Below are positions 35,753 to 43,959 of a stretch of 64,000 nucleotides of DNA, piece after piece. The DNA lies in contig JAFRLH010000048.1 in the NCBI GenBank assembly GCA_017431345.1, positions 17,402 through 81,401 on the forward strand, written 5' to 3'. Each line of letters opens with the position of its first letter. Position 1 is the first letter of the stretch. The position numbers and the translations under genes were made by a program. Below the pieces are notes generated by a model. The model was given only the letters and a program-made list of their open reading frames with translations. It made no database searches and was not told the origin of the DNA. Source of the DNA: Lachnospiraceae bacterium. GTDB taxonomy: Bacteria > Bacillota > Clostridia > Lachnospirales > Lachnospiraceae.

Positions 35753-36505
35753 ATGTTATCCAACAATGAACTGGAAAGATATTCCAGACAGATGCTGATC
35801 GAAGACATCGGCTTTGCCGGTCAGAAAAAACTGAAAGCAGGACGGGTGCTCGTCATCGGCGCCGGAGGCCTCGGTTCCTCCGCCCTCATGTATCTGGCTG
35901 CCGCCGGCGTGGGCACGATCGGCATTGCGGATTTTGACTGCGTCGATCTCTCCAACCTGCAGCGCCAGATCGTTCATACCACGGACAGGATCGGCGTTCC
36001 CAAGACCGAATCGGCAAAGAAAACGCTCGGGGCACTGAACCCCGAGGTCAATATTGTGACGATCAACGAAATGATAACGCCGGATAACATCAGCAGCTTC
36101 ATTGCCGGTTACGATATCGTACTGGACTGCACAGACCGTATGGCAAACAAGCTGATGATCAACGACGCCTGTGTAAAAGCAGAAAAGCCTTTTGTCCATG
36201 CCGGCGTGCTGGGCGTATCTGGCCAGATCATGACCTGGATCCCCGGGAATTATCCCTGCTTCCGATGCCTTACCGGCAATGAGCCGGCGGATGACTCCTG
36301 TGCGACCTGTTCGGTCATGGGCGTACTGGGCGCAGCGGTCGGCGTCGCCGGCTGCATTGAAGCTGCGGAGGCCATCAAGTTCCTGACCGGCGCCGGCGAT
36401 CTGCTCACCGGCCGTGTCCTCTTCTTTGATCTCTTCGCCCAGGATTTCACAGTGCTCGATATCCCGGAGAAATCACCTTACTGCAGCGCCTGCGGGAACC
36501 AATAA
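35753..36505 (+). CDS. MoeB/ThiF-family adenylyltransferase
   Basis: A 250-residue E1-like enzyme: ATP-binding VIGAGGLGSS (34-43), DxxDxxNLQRQ-type loop (FDCVDLSNLQRQ), zinc ligands Cys169, Cys172, Cys244 and Cys247, and the CATCS loop (183-187) holding the MoeB-type conserved cysteine. It adenylates the C-terminal glycine of a MoaD/ThiS-type carrier; the one in this window is at 24039. The start lies 3 nt after the previous stop with an AGGAGG site. Last gene of the operon; the terminator overlaps its stop. I cannot separate MoeB, ThiF and HesA roles from sequence alone. Confidence 0.9.
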   Translation: MLSNNELERYSRQMLIEDIGFAGQKKLKAGRVLVIGAGGLGSSALMYLAAAGVGTIGIADFDCVDLSNLQRQIVHTTDRIGVPKTESAKKTLGALNPEVNIVTINEMITPDNISSFIAGYDIVLDCTDRMANKLMINDACVKAEKPFVHAGVLGVSGQIMTWIPGNYPCFRCLTGNEPADDSCATCSVMGVLGAAVGVAGCIEAAEAIKFLTGAGDLLTGRVLFFDLFAQDFTVLDIPEKSPYCSACGNQ

Positions 36506-36530
36506 GGACGGCCTTTCAGCCGTCCTTTTT
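36504..36530. terminator. Rho-independent terminator of the moeA operon
   Basis: A 9-bp stem (36504-36512 with 36519-36527) and 6-nt loop followed by T residues. It overlaps the MoeB-like stop codon; the converging rhodanese gene ends at 36529, so it may work on both strands. Confidence 0.85.
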
Positions 36531-36858
36531 ACTGTCTTCCTGTTCTCTTTTTCATCGCATAATAAGCAGCAAATCCACCGTTCAGCGTGGTCACGTCATA
36601 GCCCTTCTCCGCCATGATCTCTCCGGCGAGCCGGCTCAGCTTCCCGATCTGGCAGACCAGCAGCACCGGTTTATCCATGGGAATGGCATCCGCTTCGGCG
36701 AACCACCTTGAGAACGGTATGTTTACCGCTCCCTGAAGCTGCAGCTCCGGCGGAACACCTTCCTCCCTCATATCCACTACGGTATATGCCGACAGTTCTT
36801 TCTCTCCAAGTTCTGCCGGCTCCATGAACTTCAGTTCCATCTCTTTTTCACCGCTCAT
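36529..36858 (-). CDS. Rhodanese-domain protein
   Basis: A 109-residue single rhodanese domain with active-site Cys69 in VCQIGKLSR and the DMR motif (29-31). It moves sulfur between donors and acceptors, a step fitting molybdenum-cofactor sulfuration or thiocarboxylate formation here. The ATG at 36858 overlaps the LysR stop (ATGA), so the two are co-translated; linkage to a regulator and XdhC supports an enzyme-maturation role. The partner protein is unknown. Confidence 0.9.
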   Translation of the reverse strand: MSGEKEMELKFMEPAELGEKELSAYTVVDMREEGVPPELQLQGAVNIPFSRWFAEADAIPMDKPVLLVCQIGKLSRLAGEIMAEKGYDVTTLNGGFAAYYAMKKRTGRQ

Positions 36859-37745
36859 TCTGCTATGTCTTTGATATCCGCGCAGCTGGCCACAAAACGG
36901 CAGAATTCTTCCGCAAGTTCCGACAGATGCTTTTTCCGTTTGAAGCAGATATGGATCTGTCTTGCGAACCTCCTGCTGACCAGCGGCAGAAGCCAGATCT
37001 TCCTGTCATTCCGGTAAAGCTCCGCATTCTCCGCGGAAACGAAGCCGCAGCACATTCCTTCTGCGATCATCTTCCTCTTCAGCGGCTCGCTGTCAACGAT
37101 ATTGATGCTGCCGGTCTCTATCATCAGCGCCCGGCAGATCTCCAGGGGATGTTCATAGTTCCCGCTGCCGTCCCGCAGGAACACCATATCCCTTCCGCTC
37201 AGATACTTATTGGATACCGCTTCTCTCCCCACGAGCGGATCACCGTCCGGCACTGCCAGATAATATTCTTCCGTATAAAGAGCATACCCTTTAAACTTCC
37301 TGTATTTCCTGCTGTCCGGATAGATCATGACATCATATTCACTGATATCCGGGCGGTCGTTCCCGGCCAGCGAGCTGTCTATATCGAAAACGGCTTCCGG
37401 ATGCATTTCCCGGAAATCCGCCATCCAGGAAAGCAGCGGTCCCGGTTCTCCTTCCACGCCGATCCTGATCCGGGTATCATTCTTCATGTCATACTGCCGC
37501 AGACGCTCCACGGATTCATCATATTCCGCCAGGATCTTCTGACAGCTCTCGCGGAAATAATCTCCCGCTTCATTCAGGCGCAGCGTTTTCCCTTTCCGGT
37601 CAAAAAGCTGCACGCCGAGTTCTTTTTCGAGTGAAGCGATATTTTTGGAGAGCGAAGACTGTGTAATATACAATGCGTTCGCCGCCGCCGACAGATTCTC
37701 CATCTGCGCCGCGATGCTGAAATACCGAAGCTGTGCGATCGTCAT
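36855..37745 (-). CDS. LysR-family transcriptional regulator
   Basis: A 296-residue regulator with an N-terminal winged helix-turn-helix (AQMENLSAAANALYITQSS, then LSKNIASLEKELGVQLFDR) and an effector-binding domain. The ATG at 37745 follows GAGGGA; the frame open to 37844 lacks a ribosome binding site. It lies between xdhC and the rhodanese, so it may control the cofactor genes on either strand or the mop loci. No DNA target is assigned. Confidence 0.92.
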   Translation of the reverse strand: MTIAQLRYFSIAAQMENLSAAANALYITQSSLSKNIASLEKELGVQLFDRKGKTLRLNEAGDYFRESCQKILAEYDESVERLRQYDMKNDTRIRIGVEGEPGPLLSWMADFREMHPEAVFDIDSSLAGNDRPDISEYDVMIYPDSRKYRKFKGYALYTEEYYLAVPDGDPLVGREAVSNKYLSGRDMVFLRDGSGNYEHPLEICRALMIETGSINIVDSEPLKRKMIAEGMCCGFVSAENAELYRNDRKIWLLPLVSRRFARQIHICFKRKKHLSELAEEFCRFVASCADIKDIAE

Positions 37746-37929
37746 AGGATATTCCCTCTCATCAGAACATATATGCCTCCGGAAAAGAATTTCTTCTTTC
37801 CTGATCCATGGCATGATTATACTGAAAATCACCGTTCCTGACAAACATCCGGCAGTATCTCATATTCCATTTTGGAATAACCACGCGCATAATACAGCAG
37901 CATCCGGTCCTTTTCTTACCATGCAGTTC

Positions 37930-39036
37930 TCACACATCCTGTACCAGAACATCCAGAATTCCGCCGCACACAGAGGTGCTTTGTCCGCCGTTTTTCCCGT
38001 TCAGATCAATATGCCGTACGATGGTCTTCCCGGTACCGATGATCTTCTTCGCTTCCGCGATGATCATTGCCTCTTTCGCGCCGCCGCCGATGCTGCCTGC
38101 GATCTTTCCGTCTTCATAGATGACCATCTTCGCGCCGGCCCCCCTCGGGACAGATCCTTCCGTGCGCATGATCGTAGCGACTGCTTTCGGCGTGAGCGGT
38201 TCTTCTGCAATCAGTCTGATCACTGCAGGATCCAGGTCCGTCCGCATTCCTGCCGCATAATTGCCGCGTCCTTTTCTTTTCACGGAGATGAGTTCCGCCA
38301 GGATGGAGATCGTTATTTCCTCCGGGGTGACGCCGCCGATATCCAGTCCGATGGGCGAGCTGACTCTGTCCAGTCTTTCCGCCGGTATCCCTTGCGCGAT
38401 CATTTTCTCCCTGACATAATTGATCTTTTTCTTTGATCCCAGCATTCCGACATAAGCGGGTTCCGTACCGCTAAGGACTTCCAGAAGACAATCGGCATCG
38501 TGGGAATGTCCGCGGGTCATGATGCAGACAAGATCCTGTTCCCGGATCTTCAGTTCCCGGATGGCATGAATGAAATCGTCACAGACGATCTGACAGGCCC
38601 ACGGAAAACGATCCTCATTCGCGAAATCCGCACGGTCATCCACGGCGACCGTTGTAAAACCGCAGCGCGCAGCCATTTCGACCAGACAGCACCCGACATG
38701 TCCTCCGCCCAGAACGATCAGTCTTTCTTCCGGGAAAAACGGTTCCAGAAAGACATGTTTTTCCCCGTCCGGATGATACACCGGTCTGCCGCTTGCGCGC
38801 ATGAACAAATGCTCCGCATCAGCATCCTCTCCGAGATCCAGCGGCAGCACCTCCTGCTCCAGATTTGATGCATTGCCCCCTGCATCCATATCAAAGGCGG
38901 TACGCATGACAGCGCATTTATTATCCGCGAGCAGGGCTTCCACATCCGGATATCTGTTCATTTTTGTCTCCTTCTCTTTCAAAATCCTGTCAATATCTTC
39001 GTTGGCAAGTATATTAATCATACGACTTCTCATCAT
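37930..39036 (-). CDS. XdhC-like molybdenum-enzyme maturation factor with reversed domain order
   Basis: A 368-residue protein with an N-terminal Rossmann domain (LIVLGGGHVGCCL near 105, then GMLGSKKK) and, near the C-terminus, the XdhC/CoxI segment (TIMRTEGSVPRGAGAKM, then GSIGGGAKEAM). In typical XdhC the CoxI domain comes first, so the order is swapped. XdhC proteins bind and sulfurate molybdenum cofactor for xanthine-oxidase-family enzymes, here probably the MOP pair. Two starts are plausible: tandem ATGs at 39036 and 39033 after GGAGGG, or an ATG at 38961 after AAGGAG. Confidence 0.88.
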   Translation of the reverse strand: MMRSRMINILANEDIDRILKEKETKMNRYPDVEALLADNKCAVMRTAFDMDAGGNASNLEQEVLPLDLGEDADAEHLFMRASGRPVYHPDGEKHVFLEPFFPEERLIVLGGGHVGCCLVEMAARCGFTTVAVDDRADFANEDRFPWACQIVCDDFIHAIRELKIREQDLVCIMTRGHSHDADCLLEVLSGTEPAYVGMLGSKKKINYVREKMIAQGIPAERLDRVSSPIGLDIGGVTPEEITISILAELISVKRKGRGNYAAGMRTDLDPAVIRLIAEEPLTPKAVATIMRTEGSVPRGAGAKMVIYEDGKIAGSIGGGAKEAMIIAEAKKIIGTGKTIVRHIDLNGKNGGQSTSVCGGILDVLVQDV

Positions 39037-39069
39037 TCCCTCCGATCCAGGATTTTATTTGAACAAAGA

Positions 39070-39098
39070 ACAGAGCAGTTCTGTTTCCGCTGCTCTGT
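39070..39098 (-). terminator. Hairpin after the molybdopterin-binding gene
   Basis: Exact 9-bp arms 39070-39078 and 39090-39098, followed on the minus strand by TCTTTG. Its position between 39118 and the xdhC start suggests a weak terminator or attenuator. Confidence 0.5.
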
Positions 39099-39117
39099 CC
39101 TGCTGTACATTTCCCTT

Positions 39118-40137
39118 TTATTTTCCGAATCCGCAGTTCGGCCACACGCACGTCTCACAGTTCAGGCAGAGACCGCCCATGCCGAGCTTATACAGATCCT
39201 CTTTTTCCACTCTCACATCCGCCAATACCTTCGGCAGTACCAGATCAAAGATCGTGCGCCTTGCATACATTACACAGCCGGGCAGTCCCATGATCGGAAT
39301 ACCGGCCTTCGTGTAAGCCAGCAGGAACATCGCCCCCGGCAGCACCGGCGCGCCATAGGAAATGATCTCCGCGCCTGTATTCTTGATCGCAGTCGGCGTG
39401 GTATCATCCGGATCCACGCTCATACCGCCGGTACACAATACCATATCAGCGCCCTTCGCGATATAGCTTTCGATCTCCGCCGTGATCTTTTCCGGATCAT
39501 CCCCGAGAATGGTCTGTCCGATCACTTCGGTATCATATTCCGCCAGCTTCGCCCGGATCGCCGGTCCGAATTTATCCTGGATCCTGCCGAGGAATACTTC
39601 CGACCCGGTGGTGACAATGCCGACTTTCTTATGATAATAAGGATGCAGCGCAAACAGCGGGGTATCCCCGGCCGTTTCTTTCGCCTTCTCCATTTTCTCT
39701 TTTTCAATAACGAGCGGGATCACGCGCATGCCTGCCAGCTTGTCGCCTTTCTTCACCGGGAAGTTGCCGTGTCTGGTCGCGATCATCATTTCGCCGAGAG
39801 AATTCACGGCGATCAGGCGTTCTTCATCGATCGTGAACAGGCCGTCGCATTCAGCGATCAGCTCGATCTTTCCTTCCTTCGGTTCCGTGGCGCGCATGTG
39901 CTCATTGATGCTGATATCACGGAGGACAGCTGCTGCTTCATCCTCATGGTACATGTTCTCATCCTTCTCCCAGACATACAGGTGTTCTTTGCCGATCGAA
40001 AGAAGAACAGGAATGTCTTCCTCCTGCACGATATGTCCTTTTCTGAAAACAGCATCCTTCGTAACGCCGGGAATGATCTGGGTAAGATCATGGCAGAGCA
40101 CATGGCCGACAGCATCCGTTGTATTGATCAGCTTCAT
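39118..40137 (-). CDS. Molybdopterin-binding protein (MoCF_biosynth domain)
   Basis: A 339-residue protein with a C-terminal MoaB/Mog/MoeA-like fold (IVTTGSEV, then DMVLCTGGMSVDPDDTTP and MGLPGCVMYARRTIF) and an N-terminal extension of about 160 residues. The C-terminus has a cysteine cluster (CLNCETCVWPNCGFG) that may bind metal. Its family is often linked to xanthine-dehydrogenase-type operons and probably acts in cofactor modification, such as the cytidylyl step, but I see no MocA-like protein here. The ATG at 40137 is preceded by GGAGGTC. Confidence 0.88.
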   Translation of the reverse strand: MKLINTTDAVGHVLCHDLTQIIPGVTKDAVFRKGHIVQEEDIPVLLSIGKEHLYVWEKDENMYHEDEAAAVLRDISINEHMRATEPKEGKIELIAECDGLFTIDEERLIAVNSLGEMMIATRHGNFPVKKGDKLAGMRVIPLVIEKEKMEKAKETAGDTPLFALHPYYHKKVGIVTTGSEVFLGRIQDKFGPAIRAKLAEYDTEVIGQTILGDDPEKITAEIESYIAKGADMVLCTGGMSVDPDDTTPTAIKNTGAEIISYGAPVLPGAMFLLAYTKAGIPIMGLPGCVMYARRTIFDLVLPKVLADVRVEKEDLYKLGMGGLCLNCETCVWPNCGFGK

Positions 40138-40208
40138 AATGACCTCCGGAGAGCGATATTTTTTTAAAAAACTAACGCTATTCTATCACAGAATCCGGTC
40201 AAGTCAAG

Positions 40209-40242
40209 AGCAGCCGGGAACGATTCTTTGTCCCCGGCTGCT
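40209..40242. terminator. Terminator after the hybrid histidine kinase
   Basis: A 10-bp GC-rich stem (40209-40218 with 40233-40242) and 14-nt loop, extendable inward. T-rich sequence follows on the plus strand; on the minus strand the tail is weaker. It lies just past the kinase stop at 40248. Confidence 0.75.
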
Positions 40243-40247
40243 TTTCT

Positions 40248-43181
40248 TTATGCTTTTATAAGGCTCTCCAGCGTTGCGAACAGCGCTTCCGGCTCCACCG
40301 GTTTGCTCAGGTGGGCGTTCAGCCCCGCCTGCATGCTCCGCTGTACGTCTTCGTCAAATGCATTCGCTGTCAGTGCGATGATCGGGACGGATCTGGCATC
40401 CTCCCTGTCAAGCGCGCGGATCCGGCGGGTTGCTTCCAGTCCGTCCATCACCGGCATGCGCATATCCATCAGCACAGCATCGTAATGCCCCATTTCAGAA
40501 TGTCTGAACATGTCTACAGCGATCTCCCCGTTCTCTGCAAGATCTGCTTCCATATCCCGCATGGAAAGGATCATCAGGATGATCTCCGCATTGACCGATA
40601 CATCCTCTGCCAGCAGCACCCTCCTGCCGGCAAGATCTGCGGTTTCCGTGATCAGGCGGGCGTTCTTCTTTTTGAACGCTTCCCGGAACTCATCCAGCAC
40701 CGTGCCTGCGAACAGCGGCTTTGCCACGAAGGTATCCACGCCCGCTTCCGCCGCCTCGTCAGCGATATCATCCCAGCTGTAGGATGTCAGAATGATCACA
40801 GGAGTCTCATCCCCGACAGCCTGATGAATCCGGCGGGTCGTTTCCAGGCCATCCATTTCCGGCATCTTCCAGTCGACCAGGATCAGGTCGTAAGGTTCCC
40901 TTCTGGCATGACGGACCCTGACCATCTCTATGCCGTCTTCTCCTGTCAGTGCCTTTTCACAGGAAATGCCCACCTGGCCGAGAACGATCTGCGCATGATC
41001 GCAGGCGATCGGATCATCATCGATCACCAGCACGCACATTTCATGCGGGTGCGGCAGGCCGGCTTCCAGTTCTGCTCTCTCGTGTTCCGCACAGCCCAGC
41101 GTGATCGTGACATCGAACGTGGATCCTCTGCCCTTCTCGCTCTTTACTTCGATATGGCCGTTCATGAGCTCGACAATGCTCTTTGTGATCGGCATACCGA
41201 GACCGGTGCTGCCGTATCTGTTCGTATTGGAGGAGTCCTCCTGCGAGAACGGCTCAAAGATCTTCGGCAGATAGTCGCTGCTCATGCCGATGCCTGTATC
41301 GCTGACGGTAAAATGCAGTGTCGCTTTGCCGTCCATTCTGGCTTTTTCTTCAACGACAAATGTCACAGTGCCGCCTTCCGGCGTAAATTTGACCGCATTT
41401 CCGAGAATATTGATCATGATCTGCCGGATCTTCATATCATCCCCGATATAGTATTCCGCAGCTTTTCCTTTCATCCGGCATTCATATTTCAGCCCCTTGT
41501 CCCTGCACTGACCGCTGATGATGGTATTGACATGTTCCATGGTCCTCGCAAAGGAAAATTCCTCGTGCCGGATCACCATGCGGCCGGATTCGATCCGCGA
41601 CATATCCAGGATGTCATTGATGATCCCGAGCAGGTGATGCGCCGAAGTACCGATCTTTTCCAGATAATCCCTGGTGCTTTCGGAGATCGTTTCATCTGCC
41701 AGCGCGATCTTATCCAGACCGATGATCGCGTTCATCGGGGTGCGGATCTCATGGCTCATATTCGAAAGAAAGATCGTCTTCGCCTTGTTCGCATCTTCCG
41801 CGGCGGCAAGCGCCTCGGCAAGCTCATGGCTCCTGGCCATGGCTTCCCGCATTTCATGGTCGATGACTGTAAATCCTACGCCTGCAGCGTGCACTTTGTT
41901 GTCATCGCGGTGTCCCGGATGACGGACGCCTGCCATACGCAGCATCTCATAATATTCCCTGCCGTCTCTCCTTGCCAGATACCGGTATGCCATGATGGAT
42001 TCATTCGTGAGCGTTTCACGAACATAATCCGGATCAATGAACTGAAGGAAGCCTTTTTTATATTCCTCATCTACATACTGCTCACAGTAATTGATGAACC
42101 TTGCGTGATACGGGAAATGGACACCCTCAGGGGTCTGATAAGGATCATTTTCGTCCGCCCGGTAGCATACTGCGTCATCCGTGTCCAGATCGATATGGTA
42201 GACGCTGCGGTAATCCGACGCCATGGCCGTGATCATACTGTCCAGCTCTTTCTGCAGCTTTTCCTTCTCCCGCAGCTGTCCCTGCAGCGCCAGTTTTTCT
42301 TCCCCGGTCCGTTTCGCATCTTCCAGCGCGGTTTGCATCGCCAGTTTTCTCCGGACACTTTCTTCCACATCCTTAAAGCCCATAGTAACGCCGGTCCGGC
42401 CGCCCGGCATCTTCACTTTCCCAAAATCGATGCGGTAATACCTGCGTCCGGATGCAAGCGCCCGGATAAAGAATACGGAAAACTGGTCTTTTGTTTCGAA
42501 CTGTTTCAGGATGTAAGGCAGGCTGATCTGCTCCTGCATACGCTCCTGATCTTCCTCTGCGACCATGGTAGCAACATATTCCGCCTTGGTATCGGTATAA
42601 CGCGCATGGCTGAGCGCATTGCGTATGGCTTCCGCGTGCGCCTCATCCATGTCGGTATGATAAAGCGAGCAGCTCTCTGTAACAACATCATTGATGAGCC
42701 AGACTGTGTTGTAGGTGTTCGTCAGGGCTGCGATCACAGCATCCCTGACAGCAGTATCATTCTCCCGCTGTTCCCGCTCCTGTGTTATATCCGAGATAAA
42801 GGCCGTGTAAAAGCCGCCGATATTCCCTGTTTCCGTATAACGGCCGTGATCTCCGGCAAACCGGATTTCCCCGTCTTTTCGGAAAAAACGGAATTCAACA
42901 TGATCTGTCCGGTCTTCGTTCGCCTGCACCTGTGCTTCGGCAGACTTTACAACGTTCTCATAATCTTCCGGGTGTACCATGCCCTTGAAGGTACCGCCTG
43001 TCAGTTCCCTGAATTCATCCTGATCCCTGCATCCGTAGATGGTGTACAGGGCTTTGTTGGCATAGAGGACCTCACCGGGTTCCTCCCTCCGGTAAATAAA
43101 AAAGCCGCCGGGTATATCGCCTCCGATCTCTTTTATCACGGAAAGGGTCTGTTTGTTCAGTTCAAATTGTCCTGTCGGCAT
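40248..43181 (-). CDS. Hybrid sensor histidine kinase with two receiver domains
   Basis: A 977-residue protein with no membrane segment: PAS domain (about 25-135), a second sensory region (150-270), a coiled-coil, a third PAS-like region (320-440), HisKA with phospho-acceptor His477 (NMSHEIRTPMN), HATPase_c with the N, G1 and G2 boxes, then two receiver domains from about 710 and 858. Each has its Asp in a WKMPEMDG- or MRMPVMDG-type loop. The second receiver keeps the lysine and switch residues (LTANA, LSKP). No DNA-binding or output partner is encoded beside it. The ATG at 43181 follows GGAGG. The signal is unknown, probably cytosolic. Confidence 0.93.
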   Translation of the reverse strand: MPTGQFELNKQTLSVIKEIGGDIPGGFFIYRREEPGEVLYANKALYTIYGCRDQDEFRELTGGTFKGMVHPEDYENVVKSAEAQVQANEDRTDHVEFRFFRKDGEIRFAGDHGRYTETGNIGGFYTAFISDITQEREQRENDTAVRDAVIAALTNTYNTVWLINDVVTESCSLYHTDMDEAHAEAIRNALSHARYTDTKAEYVATMVAEEDQERMQEQISLPYILKQFETKDQFSVFFIRALASGRRYYRIDFGKVKMPGGRTGVTMGFKDVEESVRRKLAMQTALEDAKRTGEEKLALQGQLREKEKLQKELDSMITAMASDYRSVYHIDLDTDDAVCYRADENDPYQTPEGVHFPYHARFINYCEQYVDEEYKKGFLQFIDPDYVRETLTNESIMAYRYLARRDGREYYEMLRMAGVRHPGHRDDNKVHAAGVGFTVIDHEMREAMARSHELAEALAAAEDANKAKTIFLSNMSHEIRTPMNAIIGLDKIALADETISESTRDYLEKIGTSAHHLLGIINDILDMSRIESGRMVIRHEEFSFARTMEHVNTIISGQCRDKGLKYECRMKGKAAEYYIGDDMKIRQIMINILGNAVKFTPEGGTVTFVVEEKARMDGKATLHFTVSDTGIGMSSDYLPKIFEPFSQEDSSNTNRYGSTGLGMPITKSIVELMNGHIEVKSEKGRGSTFDVTITLGCAEHERAELEAGLPHPHEMCVLVIDDDPIACDHAQIVLGQVGISCEKALTGEDGIEMVRVRHARREPYDLILVDWKMPEMDGLETTRRIHQAVGDETPVIILTSYSWDDIADEAAEAGVDTFVAKPLFAGTVLDEFREAFKKKNARLITETADLAGRRVLLAEDVSVNAEIILMILSMRDMEADLAENGEIAVDMFRHSEMGHYDAVLMDMRMPVMDGLEATRRIRALDREDARSVPIIALTANAFDEDVQRSMQAGLNAHLSKPVEPEALFATLESLIKA

Positions 43182-43310
43182 CTGTTCCGTCCTCCTGAGA
43201 AAATATGGGCTTTTTCCCCTGCAGAGAAGGGAGCCGTCTCCTCCTCGGTATAATCAACAAAAGTATACCTGCGCCGTGTTCAAGATGCAATTGTTTCTTT
43301 CCTGCTGACA

Positions 43311-43360
43311 AAAAAACTGTCATCCTTCACAGACACAGCTGCTTCCGGTGACAGTTTTTT
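43311..43360. terminator. Bidirectional terminator after idi
   Basis: Arms 43311-43322 and 43349-43360 are exact 12-bp complements with A/T tracts on the outer sides, closing a 26-nt loop. It lies directly past the idi stop codon. Confidence 0.8.
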
Positions 43361-43361
43361 C

Positions 43362-43862
43362 TCATTTCAGTGCTATGCGCAATGCGGTAAAGAACCACGG
43401 CGCATATTTTTCAGGATGCGCTTCAATATCACCCTTAAGCCATTCTACATCCACTGCTTTCATCTCCTGCGCTTCTTCCGGATCAGGAGAAAATGCACCG
43501 CCGTATTCTCCGACAAAAACATGGTCGTATTCATATTCCGCCAGACCGTCATCAAAGGGAGCATAATAGATGAAGGAACCCGCCTCTTTTACCGGGCATT
43601 CGATGCCGGCTTCTTCTTTCAGTCTTCGCTGTACAGCTTCTTCCAGCGTTTCGCCTGCACGGGGGTGGGAGCAGCAGGTGTTGGCCCATTTCCCGCCGGA
43701 ATGGTATTTATGGTCCGCGCGCCGCTGGATGATCACTTTACCGCCGTTAAAGATGAAAACGGAAAAAGCTCTGTGCAGCAGGTGTTTCTGATGCACCTCG
43801 AGTTTCCCCATGCTGCCGGTTTCCTGATCGTCATAATCCACAAGAATGAGTTGATCTTCCAT
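43362..43862 (-). CDS. idi: Isopentenyl-diphosphate delta-isomerase, type I
   Basis: A 166-residue Nudix-fold isomerase with the catalytic-Cys motif NTCCSHPRAGE, the HRAFSVF strand and the EEAGIECP helix of the Nudix box. It interconverts IPP and DMAPP. The length is close to that of other type I enzymes. The ATG at 43862 follows a GGGAGAAG site. It stands alone; no other isoprenoid gene is near. Confidence 0.93.
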   Translation of the reverse strand: MEDQLILVDYDDQETGSMGKLEVHQKHLLHRAFSVFIFNGGKVIIQRRADHKYHSGGKWANTCCSHPRAGETLEEAVQRRLKEEAGIECPVKEAGSFIYYAPFDDGLAEYEYDHVFVGEYGGAFSPDPEEAQEMKAVDVEWLKGDIEAHPEKYAPWFFTALRIALK

Positions 43863-43894
43863 CTTCTTCTCCCGTCTTCCTTTTATACAATACC

Positions 43895-43945
43895 GTCACC
43901 CGGAGGAACGAAGTGACGAAGGGTCCCCGTTCTGCCAGTATGACA
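43895..43945. repeat. Dispersed GTCAT-ended repeat, copy 3 (inverted)
   Basis: A 51-bp element with GTCACC and TATGAC ends. Its complement contains CCTTCGTC and CTCCGGGTGAC, very close to the right half of the element at 28463-28580. It separates idi from a MATE gene. Confidence 0.6.
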
Positions 43946-43959
43946 AATACGATTCTTTC

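Noticed and set aside
40311-43253. Open frame of about 980 codons on the plus strand opposite the hybrid kinase
   Set aside because: The minus strand encodes a complete kinase with all catalytic boxes; the antisense frame has no recognisable domain and is a codon-bias shadow.
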